From contig NZ_OY726395.1 in NCBI RefSeq assembly GCF_963378085.1, positions 4,650,001 to 4,714,000 of the forward strand: a stretch of DNA of 64,000 bases, in the 5' to 3' direction. Under the pieces are notes generated by a model. It had not been told where the DNA came from. It searched no databases and worked only from the letters and a program-made list of their open reading frames with translations. This document shows positions 42,724-51,606 of this stretch, piece after piece (positions within the stretch are counted from its first letter, which is position 1; each line of letters opens with the position of its first letter). The DNA is from Mycolicibacterium sp. MU0050 (GTDB taxonomy: Bacteria; Actinomycetota; Actinomycetes; Mycobacteriales; Mycobacteriaceae). A program made the translations under genes and the position numbers.

Positions 42724-43581
42724 CTACCCCCCGAACCTCGCGCCTGAATCGACACCCCACAACGTCATCGTCATCAACATGTTCAAGACGATGATCGTGG
42801 TGATACTCGCCCGCATCGCACGGCCTGCGGCGATCCCCACTCCGGCGGGACCGCCTGCCGCGAAATACCCGTAATAGCACTGAATCGTTGCCGATGCGAA
42901 GACGAACAACGCCGCCTTCCACGTAGCCGCGATCACGTCCGCAGCATTGACGAACATCGAGAAGTAGTGCATGTAGGTACCGCTGGCCTGACCGGACGCG
43001 ATCCCCACCACCAACTGACACGAGAGGTACGCCGCGACCAGGCAGACCAGGAACAACGGAATCACGGCCACGATCGCTGCGGTGATCCGGGTGGTGACCA
43101 GATACGAAACGGAGTTGATGCCCATGGTGTCCAAGGCATCGATCTCGTCGTTGATCCGCATCGCACCTATCTGGGCGGTGAAGCGACAACCCGCCTGAGT
43201 TGTGAAGGCCAGCCCCACCATCACCGGCGCAAGTTCCCGAGTACCCACGAAGGATGAGATCAGCCCGGTGGCCGGGCCCAGTCCGAGGAGGTCCAGAGCG
43301 TTGTATGCCTCGACGCCGATCAGTGCGCCCGCTGTGGCACCCAGGACCAGGGCGACACCGAGGGTGCCGCCGCCGACGATAACCGAACCGTTTCCCCAGG
43401 TGATATCAGCAAGCGTGCGCATGAACTCGCGCCGATACCGTCGGACCGTCGTCGGCATCGACACCAGCGTCCGGCCGAAGAAGTAGACGATATGCCCCAA
43501 CTTGCCGGCGGCGGGGGCCAGGGCTTCGACAGCCTGCAGGACGGCCCGGGCGCCGGGCGGACGATATGTGGCCGTTGCCAT
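42724..43581 (-). CDS. MlaE/YrbE-family ABC permease, YrbEB
   Basis: A 285-residue integral membrane permease with the MlaE-fold pattern: an amphipathic N-terminus, GTRELAPVMVGLAFTTQAGC, then AQIGAMRINDEIDALDTMGI (EExDAL-like coupling motif), and about five helices. YrbEA and YrbEB form the permease of Mce lipid importers and are driven by the shared ATPase MceG, which is not encoded in this window. The start lies one base from the yrbEA stop. Confidence 0.92.
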   Translation of the reverse strand: MATATYRPPGARAVLQAVEALAPAAGKLGHIVYFFGRTLVSMPTTVRRYRREFMRTLADITWGNGSVIVGGGTLGVALVLGATAGALIGVEAYNALDLLGLGPATGLISSFVGTRELAPVMVGLAFTTQAGCRFTAQIGAMRINDEIDALDTMGINSVSYLVTTRITAAIVAVIPLFLVCLVAAYLSCQLVVGIASGQASGTYMHYFSMFVNAADVIAATWKAALFVFASATIQCYYGYFAAGGPAGVGIAAGRAMRASITTIIVLNMLMTMTLWGVDSGARFGG

Positions 43582-43582
43582 C

Positions 43583-44509
43583 TCAGAAACTCTCGCGCGG
43601 GAAGATCAGGACATAGAGCTGGGTCATCACCACATTCACGACCATCAACAGCAGAATCGACTCCACCACTGCGGCGTTCACCGAGTTCGCGACCCCGGCT
43701 GGGCCGCCACGGGTGTCCAATCCCTTGTAACAACTCACTATTGCGACGATGGCGCCGAAGACGACGGCCTTCAACAGCGCCAACACCAGATCGGAAACGG
43801 TGGCGAATTCGGCGAATGTTGCGACGAAAGAGCCCGGCGTGCCGTTTTGTAGATAGACATTGAACAGATATCCCGCGATGAACCCGACAAAGCACGTCAG
43901 CCCCGTGAGGGTGACACCGATGAGAATCACCGCAACGAACCGGGGCACTACAAGTCGTTGAATGGGCGATACGCCCATCACTTCCATCGCGTCGATCTCT
44001 TCTCGCATGGTTCGGGCCCCCAGATCGGCACAGACGGCCGAGCCCACGGCAGCTGCGAGCAGAATTGCGGCCACCAGTGGGGCACCTTGGCGAATCACCG
44101 CCAGACCCGTCGCGGCGCCCGACAATGATGTCGCGCCAACCTGACCGGCAAGCAAGCTGAACTGGATGGACAGCGTGACGCCGATCGGAATGGTGACGAA
44201 CAGCGTGGGCACGAACGCAGTCCCGGCCATGAACGCAGCCTGTTGGACAAACTCACGCCCCTGAAATCGACGCTTGACGACATCCTCCGCCAGATACCGG
44301 AGGGTGCGGGCGGCAAGCAACACCTGGCCACCGAGCGTGTCCAGGGACTGCCGAGGATGCGAACGCAGATAGCGGCGGCCCCAGTCTTGGATCTCTCGGA
44401 CCGCGGATCTGCCGCCGCTCACATTCTCGGTGATCGTCAACGGGAGCACCCCCAAACGTGCATCGTCACATCCCATCTCGCACAGACTGGTCGACCGGAA
44501 GAAGCGCAC
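43583..44509 (-). CDS. MlaE/YrbE-family ABC permease, YrbEA
   Basis: A 308-residue membrane permease partner of YrbEB. Family features: QQAAFMAGTAFVPTLFVTIP, FSLLAGQVGATSLSGAATGL, and LGARTMREEIDAMEVMGVSP with the EExDAMEVMG coupling motif, then five or so membrane helices. GTG at 44509 follows the ADH stop by five bases; ATG at 44476 is also possible and would drop a short N-terminal stretch. It is third in the operon, after ALDH and ADH genes. Confidence 0.9.
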   Translation of the reverse strand: MRFFRSTSLCEMGCDDARLGVLPLTITENVSGGRSAVREIQDWGRRYLRSHPRQSLDTLGGQVLLAARTLRYLAEDVVKRRFQGREFVQQAAFMAGTAFVPTLFVTIPIGVTLSIQFSLLAGQVGATSLSGAATGLAVIRQGAPLVAAILLAAAVGSAVCADLGARTMREEIDAMEVMGVSPIQRLVVPRFVAVILIGVTLTGLTCFVGFIAGYLFNVYLQNGTPGSFVATFAEFATVSDLVLALLKAVVFGAIVAIVSCYKGLDTRGGPAGVANSVNAAVVESILLLMVVNVVMTQLYVLIFPRESF

Positions 44510-44514
44510 TACGG

Positions 44515-45606
44515 CTACGGAAAGGTGAGGACGGCTTTGGTCGCGCGCCCTGCTGCCAGATCCGCTACGGCAGCGTTGATCTCAGTTATCGGGTAGGAGG
44601 TCAAGAGGGTGTCGAACGGCAGCGATTCGCGACGCCAGAGTTCGGTGAGCCTGGGAATGAAAGTTCGTGGCACCACGTCCCCTTCGATGATTCCCCGAAC
44701 GGTGCGACCCACGACCAGGTCGCCGAGGCCGAATGACACTTCCTGATCGGCGAGTCCCACCAGTCCGCAAGTCCCACTGGTCGTCAGGAGGGAGACGGTA
44801 CGGCGAATCACCGCAGCGACTCCCGTGGTATCCAGTGCGTAGTCGAATCCGTCCGGGGCAACGGCACGCGCGGCCTCCTCGACATCGGGGGCGGCCCCGT
44901 CGAGGGTGTGTGTCGCGCCGAGCGACCGCGCCGTGCGCAACCGGACGGGCGAGGTATCCACGGCGACAATCGGGTGACACCCCGCAATCACCGCCCCCAT
45001 CACCGCTGACAGCCCTACCGCACCTGTACCCGTGATGATCACCGACGAGTTCGCCGACGGGCGCAGTGCCTGAATGATTGCGCCGACACCGGTTTGGACT
45101 GAACATCCCAGAACGCCGGCGATTTCCAGCGGAACGGTATCCGGGATCGGTACCAGATTGCCGGCACGTACTACCGCGCGGCTTGCGAAACTGGATTGCC
45201 CGAAGAAGTGGCTGCCGACCGCGTTGCCGCTGCTGTCGGTGAAGCCGTGCGTGCCGTCTGCACGACCGGCGCTCACATTCGCCGAGATGAAATCGCGGCA
45301 GTACGCAGGCCGACCGGATAGACACGGCGTGCAGTTGCCACAGGCACTGAAACTCGCGACGACACGGTCACCCACCGCGACATCGTCGACACCTGATCCG
45401 ACCGCCGCCACGATTCCGGCGCCTTCGTGGCCCAAGACGACCGGACCCGCCATCGGAAGTACCTGCGCCGCGCTCAGGTCGGTATGGCAGATGCCGGTCG
45501 CTACGAAGTCGACGATCACTTCGCCCGCGCTCGGGTCCGCCACATCCAGTTCTTCGATGGAGAACGGGCCTCCGGGTGTCCGGACCACGGCTGCTGTCGC
45601 CTTCAT
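44515..45606 (-). CDS. Zinc-dependent alcohol dehydrogenase (aryl/benzyl-alcohol type)
   Basis: A 363-residue classical zinc ADH. Catalytic ligands C40 (GICHTD) and H60-E61 (LGHEGAG); structural zinc cysteines C89, C92, C95 and C103 (ACGNCTPCLSGRPAYC); Rossmann motif GTGAVGLSAVM. NAD-dependent enzymes of this type oxidise aryl, terpenoid or long-chain primary alcohols. ATG at 45606 overlaps the ALDH stop (ATGA), and the mce permease gene starts five bases after its stop. It therefore belongs to the mce operon, which is unusual, and probably makes the aldehyde oxidised by the neighbouring ALDH. Confidence 0.92.
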   Translation of the reverse strand: MKATAAVVRTPGGPFSIEELDVADPSAGEVIVDFVATGICHTDLSAAQVLPMAGPVVLGHEGAGIVAAVGSGVDDVAVGDRVVASFSACGNCTPCLSGRPAYCRDFISANVSAGRADGTHGFTDSSGNAVGSHFFGQSSFASRAVVRAGNLVPIPDTVPLEIAGVLGCSVQTGVGAIIQALRPSANSSVIITGTGAVGLSAVMGAVIAGCHPIVAVDTSPVRLRTARSLGATHTLDGAAPDVEEAARAVAPDGFDYALDTTGVAAVIRRTVSLLTTSGTCGLVGLADQEVSFGLGDLVVGRTVRGIIEGDVVPRTFIPRLTELWRRESLPFDTLLTSYPITEINAAVADLAAGRATKAVLTFP

Positions 45607-47096
45607 GACGTCGCCCCCGCCGTACCGGTGGAGAGCTGCTGGGCCGCACTTGCGATGGCCTGCCGCTGCTGCTCGGCGGCCGCCAGTGTCGTACGACTCA
45701 GCACGTGGATATCGGTGAATTCATCGAGCCCCCAAGGCCCGTTCTCGACGCCGAGTCCGCTGGATTTCACACCCGCGAACGGCTGGTCGGGTGTCACCGC
45801 GGCATGCTGGTTGATCCAGGTCATTCCGGCTTCCAGCTGCTCAGCTATCGGCACCGCCGCAACCGGATCAGATGTCCAGATCGATGCGCCCAGGCCGAAC
45901 GAGGTGCCGTTGGCACGTGCAATGGCGTCCTCGGTGTGCCGGTACTTGATGATCGGCAGCGCCGGCCCGAACTGCTCCTCGTCGACCAGCCGAACCCCGT
46001 TGTCGATTCCGGTGATGATGGTCGGCGCGAAGAAGTACCCGCGACCGGGTCGGCGCCCGCCGCCGGCGACCGCTGCGCCACCGGCTGCGACCGCATCATC
46101 GACGAGTTCCACTACGCGGTCGAGCTGCGGACGGTTGCTCACCGGTCCCAGGCGAACGCCGGGATCACACCCGGGACCCACTGGCACCGAGGAGGCGAGG
46201 TGAGCCAGCAACTCGACCAGCTCGTCATGAATCGACTCATGCACGTAAACGCGTTTGATCGCGACGCACGTCTGACCGCTGTTCTCGAATGCGCTCCAAA
46301 AGATCGCTTCGGCAACGGCTTCCGGTTCGGCGTCGGGAAGAACGATTGCGGGATCGTTCCCGCCGAGTTCGAGCGTCACCCGCTTGATCTGGTGGGCCGC
46401 CGCGGAGGCCACCTTCTGCCCGGTCGCGGTGGAGCCGGTGAAGCTGATCTTGCGAACCGCCGGGTGATCGACGAGGCGTGCGCCCAGGGGTTCGAGACCG
46501 GACACGGAGTTGAGCACGCCGGCCGGTAAGCCGGCGTTCAAGATTTCGATCATCTTCAGGGTCGAAAGTGGGGTGAATGGTGACGGCTTGAGCACCATGG
46601 TGTTCCCGGCTCGAAGTGCGGGCGCGATCTTCCAGGTCGCGAGCACCAGAGGCCAGTTCCAGGGAGTGATCGCCCCGACAACACCCAATGGCCGTCGACG
46701 CACCTCGACTCGACTGTCGGGGGTATCGCGCAACGTTGTCGGTTCCGATTCGAGATCGGCGTAGTAGCTCAACCAGGTGGCGGCGGCGACCACCTCGAGG
46801 TGGGCACTCGCCAGCGGTTTGCCTTGTTCGGCGGTGAGCAGCGGTGCGATGGTGCGCGCCTCGCTCAGCAACATCGCGGCGCATGCACGAAGCGCGTCGC
46901 ATCGCGCGTCGTCGTCCGCACGCCAAACCGGAAACGCCTGCTCGGCCGCCGCCACCGCGCCGGCCAATGTTTCGGGTTGGCAATCGGGCGCGAAGCCGAT
47001 CGGCTCCTCGGTGGCGGGGTCGATCACCACGAAACGGTCCGGGCTGTCCACGGCGTGGCCGCCGATCGTCATCCGGGCGGTATCGGCAGGACTCAT
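45603..47096 (-). CDS. Aldehyde dehydrogenase
   Basis: A 497-residue NAD(P)-dependent ALDH: PWNWPLVLATWKIAPALRAG, NAD loop FTGSTATGQKV, general base in VTLELGGNDP, nucleophile Cys in NSGQTCVAIKR, and QFGPALPIIKY. ATG at 47096 is chosen because GGAAGA lies seven bases upstream and the protein then begins MSPADTARMTIGG; the frame extends to 47159. It is the first gene of the ALDH-ADH-mce operon and would turn an aldehyde into the acid that a FadD could activate. Confidence 0.92.
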   Translation of the reverse strand: MSPADTARMTIGGHAVDSPDRFVVIDPATEEPIGFAPDCQPETLAGAVAAAEQAFPVWRADDDARCDALRACAAMLLSEARTIAPLLTAEQGKPLASAHLEVVAAATWLSYYADLESEPTTLRDTPDSRVEVRRRPLGVVGAITPWNWPLVLATWKIAPALRAGNTMVLKPSPFTPLSTLKMIEILNAGLPAGVLNSVSGLEPLGARLVDHPAVRKISFTGSTATGQKVASAAAHQIKRVTLELGGNDPAIVLPDAEPEAVAEAIFWSAFENSGQTCVAIKRVYVHESIHDELVELLAHLASSVPVGPGCDPGVRLGPVSNRPQLDRVVELVDDAVAAGGAAVAGGGRRPGRGYFFAPTIITGIDNGVRLVDEEQFGPALPIIKYRHTEDAIARANGTSFGLGASIWTSDPVAAVPIAEQLEAGMTWINQHAAVTPDQPFAGVKSSGLGVENGPWGLDEFTDIHVLSRTTLAAAEQQRQAIASAAQQLSTGTAGATS

Positions 47097-47195
47097 ATCT
47101 CGGTCTTCCGGGGTCTGGATTGCGGAATCCACTTCGCCGCAATCGGCTGTCGGCATCACAGTGCGGGTTTGACATCGGCCGCATCACACACCGCC

Positions 47196-47224
47196 ATCAT
47201 ACATAGCTGCATGCTTGGGGTCAA
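47196..47224 (-). promoter_or_regulatory. Promoter and TetR-type operator of the ALDH-ADH-mce operon
   Basis: On the minus strand TTGACC (47224-47219) and TATGAT (47201-47196) are spaced by 17 bases, a good -35/-10 pair. Between and over the -10 lies CATACATAGCTGCATG (47198-47213), a dyad with half-sites CATACA and TGCATG. The same dyad, with TGTATG, overlaps the promoter at 47901. The predicted transcript would begin about 47189. Both elements are seen; the regulator (tetR at 47285) is inferred. Confidence 0.7.
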
Positions 47225-47284
47225 TACAGTGGTGCATGCTCGTTAGCCCCGCCGGATCGGAGCGGCAATGTCATACTGACCCGG

Positions 47285-47875
47285 ATGACTACACCGAATT
47301 CGCGGCGGACGGGCGCCTCCGACGGCGGCCACCTCAGCAGGAGCGACTACTTCTCCGCGGGAATGGCCATCCTGGCCGAAGAAGGTCCGCGCAAGCTGAC
47401 GACGACCAACATCTGCTCACGCATCGGCGCGACCCGAGGCTCCTTCTATCACCATTTCGCCAGTGGTCCCGCGTTCATCTCAGCGCTCATCGCACACTGG
47501 GAGGCCGATGTCTATGCCCGAGCCGACGAGGCGGCATCGGGGGCGGGTGACCACATAGCTGCGTTCAAGGCGGCCGGCGTCTCCGCACAACACCGGGCCG
47601 AGCGGGCGATCCGGGGCTGGTCCTACGAGGACGCCCGCGTAGCCGCCGCACAACGGCGCGTGGACGAATTCCGCCAGGCGCGGCTGGTGGGCATCTTCAC
47701 CGAACTCGGAGTCGAGCCGGACACGGCCGCCACGCTCGCCGACCTCGGTGTCGCGCTCTATGCCGGCGTGCAGGTGGTCGACGGGTTCGATCGCGCCCGG
47801 CGAACCGCCGTGGTCGATGTCTACGACGACCTCGTCCGCAAAACCGGCAGTACGCCGCCGGCAGGACCCGACTGA
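47285..47875 (+). CDS. TetR-family transcriptional regulator of the mce/fadD island
   Basis: A 196-residue regulator. The HTH lies at about residues 20-60 (YFSAGMAILAEEGPRKLTTT, then NICSRIGATRGSFYHHF). The C-terminal region ends with LADLGVALYAGVQVVDGFDR. ATG at 47285. It sits between the minus-strand ALDH-mce operon and the plus-strand fadD operon, with one CATACA-type dyad on each side of the gene. The simplest reading is that it represses both operons and itself until a CoA ester or other pathway ligand binds. Confidence 0.92.
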   Translation: MTTPNSRRTGASDGGHLSRSDYFSAGMAILAEEGPRKLTTTNICSRIGATRGSFYHHFASGPAFISALIAHWEADVYARADEAASGAGDHIAAFKAAGVSAQHRAERAIRGWSYEDARVAAAQRRVDEFRQARLVGIFTELGVEPDTAATLADLGVALYAGVQVVDGFDRARRTAVVDVYDDLVRKTGSTPPAGPD

Positions 47876-47900
47876 GGCTTATTCGCCATACACAAGTGCA

Positions 47901-47936
47901 TTGACATCGACCATACAGATCTGTATGGTCGATGTC
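47901..47936 (+). promoter_or_regulatory. Promoter overlapped by a perfect 34-bp palindrome
   Basis: TTGACA (47901-47906) and TATGGT (47924-47929), 17 bases apart, make a strong mycobacterial promoter for the fadD operon that starts at 47983. A perfect 34-bp palindrome fills 47903-47936; its core is CATACAGATCTGTATG (47912-47927). The core equals the dyad at 47198 except in the four central bases and one half-site base. A terminator for tetR is a less likely reading, since there is no T-run and the promoter lies inside it. Confidence 0.8.
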
Positions 47937-47982
47937 GTGCTAAAGCTCCGACCCCACATCACCGGCCATCGCGCAGACATCG

Positions 47983-49563
47983 ATGGTGGTGCCTGACGTG
48001 CACATCAGCGAAAGGGCGCAGCGGTTCCCCGACCAGGTCGCTGCGATCGACGGTGCGACGCAGGCAGTAACGACCTTCGGCCAACTCGACCAGGAGTCCA
48101 AGCGCCTCGCTCAGTTCTGGCGCTCGATCGGCTTGTCCCGCGGGGACGTCGTCGCGGTCCTCATGACCAACAGCGCACGCTTTCTGACAGTGACCTGGGC
48201 AGCAATGCGTTCGGGCCTGTACTCGGTACCGGTCAACTGGCACCTGACCGCGGCGGAGGCGGCCTACATCGTCGCCAACAGCGAAGCTCGTGCATTGGTC
48301 GTTTCGAGCGACCTCGCCGGTCTCGCAACGGAGATCATCGCCGCGGTGAATCCGACCAAACTGTCGGTTCTCGTTGTTGGCGAACCACGCAACGGCTTCG
48401 ATTCCTATGAAGAAATCATCGCCGGGCAGCCCGCGGAGGCCCTCGCCGACGAGAGCCAGGGTGCACTGATGCTCTATTCCTCGGGCACCACAGGGCGTCC
48501 GAAAGGCATCAAACCGGCCTTACCGCGCAACCGGTTCGGGGACGGCGAGCCGATGGCACGAATGCTCCATTCCACTGCCGGATTGGATGCTTCGAGCATC
48601 TACCTGTGCCCGGCGCCGCTCTATCATTCAGCACCACTGGGCTGGTCCCTGGCCTCTCAGTCGTTGGGAGCCACCGTCGTGGTGATGGATCGCTTCGATG
48701 CCGAACAGACGCTCGCCCTGATCGAGCGCAACCGCGTCACCCACGCACAGTTCGTCCCAACGATGTTCTCGCGAATGCTCAAGCTGGCACCGGAGGTCCG
48801 GGACCGGTACGACCTGTCCAGCCTGAAGTACGTCGTCCACGCGGGAGCGCCGTGCGCACTTGAGGTGAAAGAGCAGATGATCCACTGGCTCGGACCGATT
48901 GTGCACGAATACTACGGTTTCAGCGAAGGCACATGCTTTTTCACCATCGACTCCACGACCTGGCTGTCTCACCGCGGGTCGGTAGGAAAGCCGCTGCTGG
49001 GCATCCCCCATATTCTCGATGACAACGGAGACGAACTCGGCGCCGGCGAGATCGGCCAGATATGGATCGAAAGTCCGATTCGATTCGACTACCACGGTGA
49101 TGTCGAAAAGACCGCTCAGGCATTCAATTCCAAAGGTTGGAGCACAGTCGGCGACATCGGATGGCTCGACGCCGATGGTTACCTGTACCTGTCCGACCGT
49201 CGCACCGATCTGATTATCGTCGGCGGCGTCAACGTCTACCCCCGCGAAATCGAAGAAGCGCTGGCGGCCCACGACTCGGTAGCAGACGTCGCCGTGATCG
49301 GAGTGCCGGACCCGGAGATGGGCCAACAGGTCAAAGCTGTTGTGCAGCTTGGCGAAGACCAGTCGCCGAGCCCTGCTCTCGAGGCCGAGCTCATCGCATT
49401 CTGCACCAGCAAGCTGGCTCGGGTGAAACAGCCCAAATCGATCACCTTCGTGGCCGAACTACCCCGCCTGCCCAGCGGAAAGCTGCTTCGACGGGCGGTT
49501 CGCGACCGGTACGGCACGACCGGTGACACCGAGAACGCGCCCGCCACCATCAAATACCTCTGA
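47983..49563 (+). CDS. Acyl-CoA synthetase (FadD family)
   Basis: A 526-residue ANL ligase: P-loop YSSGTTGRPKGI (about residue 165), YHSAPLGWSL, EYYGFSEGTCFF (A5), and TGD-type GDIGWLDADGYLYLSDRRTD, with catalytic Lys in LPSGKLLRR. It activates a carboxylic acid to acyl-CoA. It starts the nine-gene plus-strand operon about 47 bases from the predicted transcription start. The ribosome site is weak. It could act on the acid made by the ALDH of the divergent operon. Confidence 0.9.
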   Translation: MVVPDVHISERAQRFPDQVAAIDGATQAVTTFGQLDQESKRLAQFWRSIGLSRGDVVAVLMTNSARFLTVTWAAMRSGLYSVPVNWHLTAAEAAYIVANSEARALVVSSDLAGLATEIIAAVNPTKLSVLVVGEPRNGFDSYEEIIAGQPAEALADESQGALMLYSSGTTGRPKGIKPALPRNRFGDGEPMARMLHSTAGLDASSIYLCPAPLYHSAPLGWSLASQSLGATVVVMDRFDAEQTLALIERNRVTHAQFVPTMFSRMLKLAPEVRDRYDLSSLKYVVHAGAPCALEVKEQMIHWLGPIVHEYYGFSEGTCFFTIDSTTWLSHRGSVGKPLLGIPHILDDNGDELGAGEIGQIWIESPIRFDYHGDVEKTAQAFNSKGWSTVGDIGWLDADGYLYLSDRRTDLIIVGGVNVYPREIEEALAAHDSVADVAVIGVPDPEMGQQVKAVVQLGEDQSPSPALEAELIAFCTSKLARVKQPKSITFVAELPRLPSGKLLRRAVRDRYGTTGDTENAPATIKYL

Positions 49564-49573
49564 GGAGCGATGC

Positions 49574-50851
49574 ATGACCACCCAGCAACCCGACATCGAT
49601 ATCGCGGATATGCTCGACCCAGCTGCCTTCGAACGCGGCTATCCCCACCATGTGTGGACAGAACTGCGACACAGTTCACCGGTGCATCGGTGCGAGCCGG
49701 AAGGCTTCACCCCGTTCTGGGCAGTGACCCGGCACGCTGACATCAAAACCATTTCTACCAACCCTCAACTCTTCAGCTCGACCGGCATGCTCGATATCGC
49801 ACCGAAAACAAGTCGTGTGCGCGACATCCCGGTGGAGCTCCAGCCACCGACGGTACTGAACACCGATCCCCCGCTCCACCGGGAATTTCGCAACTTGGCC
49901 CAGCCGTACTTCCGCCCCCGCGTGCTCGCCGAACTGGAACAGCGTGTTCGCGACGTCACCAGAGATCTGCTCGACGGGCTTGCCGGCCGACGCGACTTCG
50001 ACTTCGTCGACGACTTCGTGGCCTGGCACCCGTTGCGGATGATCAGCGAATTGCTCGGCATCCCTCGAGAGGACGAGGAGATCGTCCTCCATATGACCAA
50101 TTCAGCACTCGCGGTCGACGACCCGGAGTTCAGCACCGAAACAGCCGTGGGCAGCCAAACTCCCGATGAGTCGAATCCAATGTCGGGTACCCGATGGGAG
50201 ATATTCCTCCCTTACCTGCTGGACCTCGTCGGCAAGCGCCGCGCCAAGCCCACCGAGGATCTGGCAAGCATCATTGCCAACGGTGAGATCAACGGGGAGC
50301 CGCTCGATGACATGGTGGCGGTCGTCTACCTCCTCATCATCGCGACCGCGGGCCATGACACCACCCGAAATGCCCTCGCCGGCGGAATGCTGGCCCTGCT
50401 GGACAACCCCGACCAGCTGGACCTGCTGCGGAACGCACCGTCGTTGATCAAATCAGCGACGCGGGAAATTGTCCGGTGGTCGACGCCCGTCGCACACTTC
50501 GTTCGCACCGCGACCGATGACTGTGAACTGAACGGGCGGCGTATCCGCAAGGGCGACCCGTTGGCTCTCTACTACCCGTCGGGCAACCGAGATGAATCCG
50601 TCTTCGACGACCCCTTCACGTTCCGAGTCGATCGAGATCCCAATCCGCATCTGGGCTTTGGCATCGGCGAGCACTTCTGTATGGGCTCAGCTCTGGCACA
50701 GATGGAGATCTCGGTGCTGCTGGAGGAAATGATCCCCCGGCTGCGGACCGTGGAACTGGCGGGCGAGCCGCAGCGCATCCGGACAACGCACATCGGGGGC
50801 GTCAAACACCTCCCGGTCCGCTGGCAACTCGACGCTGCCACCGGATCATGA
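49574..50851 (+). CDS. Cytochrome P450
   Basis: A complete 425-residue P450. I helix ATAGHDTTRN, K helix TREIVRW, heme loop FGIGEHFCMGSALAQME. PPTVLNTDPPLHREFRNLAQ and the C-terminal THIGGVKHLPVRW are like steroid/terpenoid CYPs in mycobacteria. TGAGGAG precedes ATG at 49574. It is followed by its own ferredoxin with no gap. In the operon it probably oxidises a side chain or ring before CoA activation. Confidence 0.94.
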   Translation: MTTQQPDIDIADMLDPAAFERGYPHHVWTELRHSSPVHRCEPEGFTPFWAVTRHADIKTISTNPQLFSSTGMLDIAPKTSRVRDIPVELQPPTVLNTDPPLHREFRNLAQPYFRPRVLAELEQRVRDVTRDLLDGLAGRRDFDFVDDFVAWHPLRMISELLGIPREDEEIVLHMTNSALAVDDPEFSTETAVGSQTPDESNPMSGTRWEIFLPYLLDLVGKRRAKPTEDLASIIANGEINGEPLDDMVAVVYLLIIATAGHDTTRNALAGGMLALLDNPDQLDLLRNAPSLIKSATREIVRWSTPVAHFVRTATDDCELNGRRIRKGDPLALYYPSGNRDESVFDDPFTFRVDRDPNPHLGFGIGEHFCMGSALAQMEISVLLEEMIPRLRTVELAGEPQRIRTTHIGGVKHLPVRWQLDAATGS

Positions 50852-50880
50852 ACGCCCCGCTCAGAGATCGGGAAGTGCAC

Positions 50881-51075
50881 ATGCACATCAGGGCTGATCA
50901 CACCAAGTGCAGAGGTATCGGGTTGTGCGAGGCAGCCGCGCCTTCGCTGTTCACCGTGGCCGACGACGGGTTGGTGGCCGTCTTGAACGCGACGCCGTCC
51001 GAAGAGGAGCGGGATCAGGCGGAGTCGGCGATCGCCAACTGCCCCACCCTGACCTTGAGTCTCCATCACGACTGA
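50881..51075 (+). CDS. [3Fe-4S]-type ferredoxin with Ile in the cluster motif
   Basis: A 64-residue ferredoxin with Cys 10, 16 and 54 (CRGIGLC ... NCPTLTL). The residue three after Cys10 is Ile where the other two ferredoxins here have His. ATG at 50881 has GGGAAG six bases ahead and gives the family N-terminus MHIRADHT; ATG at 50848, which overlaps the P450 stop (ATGA), would add eleven residues. It is the electron donor for the P450 just upstream. Confidence 0.9.
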   Translation: MHIRADHTKCRGIGLCEAAAPSLFTVADDGLVAVLNATPSEEERDQAESAIANCPTLTLSLHHD

Positions 51076-51207
51076 CGCCACACGCTGGCGGTGATATGTG
51101 GTCAGTTCACCCGACCGCACCCGTCCGAACCTGTCTGCGGCACTGTCCCACAACTATTTTCAACACTCCCGCCGGCGAACTGCCCCGACCACACAAGGAG
51201 CCCGAGC

Positions 51208-51606
51208 ATGACCAAAACTGTTCCCGTCGTCGACTACCTGACATTGGGTGAACACCCACATCTGACCGCACACGGCTGCACCACCTGCGGAGCGCGTTTC
51301 TTCGACCGCCGCAACGCATGTGCCGGCTGCGGCGCAGCGGACTTCGAGTCCGTAGCTGTTGCCACCGAGGGTGTGCTCACCACGTTCACCATCGTCACGA
51401 TGGCGCGACCCGGCATACCGGTCCCCTTCGTGGCGGGGGTGGTCGACTGCGATGGAACCAGTGTGCGCGCCAACGTGATCAACGTCGAGCCCGCCCCTGA
51501 CCACGTCCGGCTCGGCATGAAGCTGCGCCTGGCGACCAGCGTGGTGGGTGTCGACGACGAGGGCACCGAGGCGATGGGCTTCGGTTTCGAACCAGTGGAG
51601 GATTAA
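51208..51606 (+). CDS. Zn-ribbon/OB-fold (DUF35) protein
   Basis: A 132-residue DUF35 protein. The N-terminal zinc ribbon has CTTCGARFFDRRNACAGCGA (CxxC...CxxC), and the C-terminal OB fold has VLTTFTIVTMARPGIPVPFV. DUF35 proteins bind thiolase-like partners; in steroid catabolism a DUF35 domain works with Ltp2-type retro-aldolases. AAGGAG precedes ATG at 51208. Its stop abuts the thiolase ATG (TAAATGG), supporting a complex of the two. 132 bases without a gene lie upstream. Confidence 0.9.
   Translation: MTKTVPVVDYLTLGEHPHLTAHGCTTCGARFFDRRNACAGCGAADFESVAVATEGVLTTFTIVTMARPGIPVPFVAGVVDCDGTSVRANVINVEPAPDHVRLGMKLRLATSVVGVDDEGTEAMGFGFEPVED

Noticed and set aside
47903..47936. Palindrome read as intrinsic terminator of tetR
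   Set aside because: No T-run follows, a full -35/-10 pair lies within it, and its core recurs over the other promoter.
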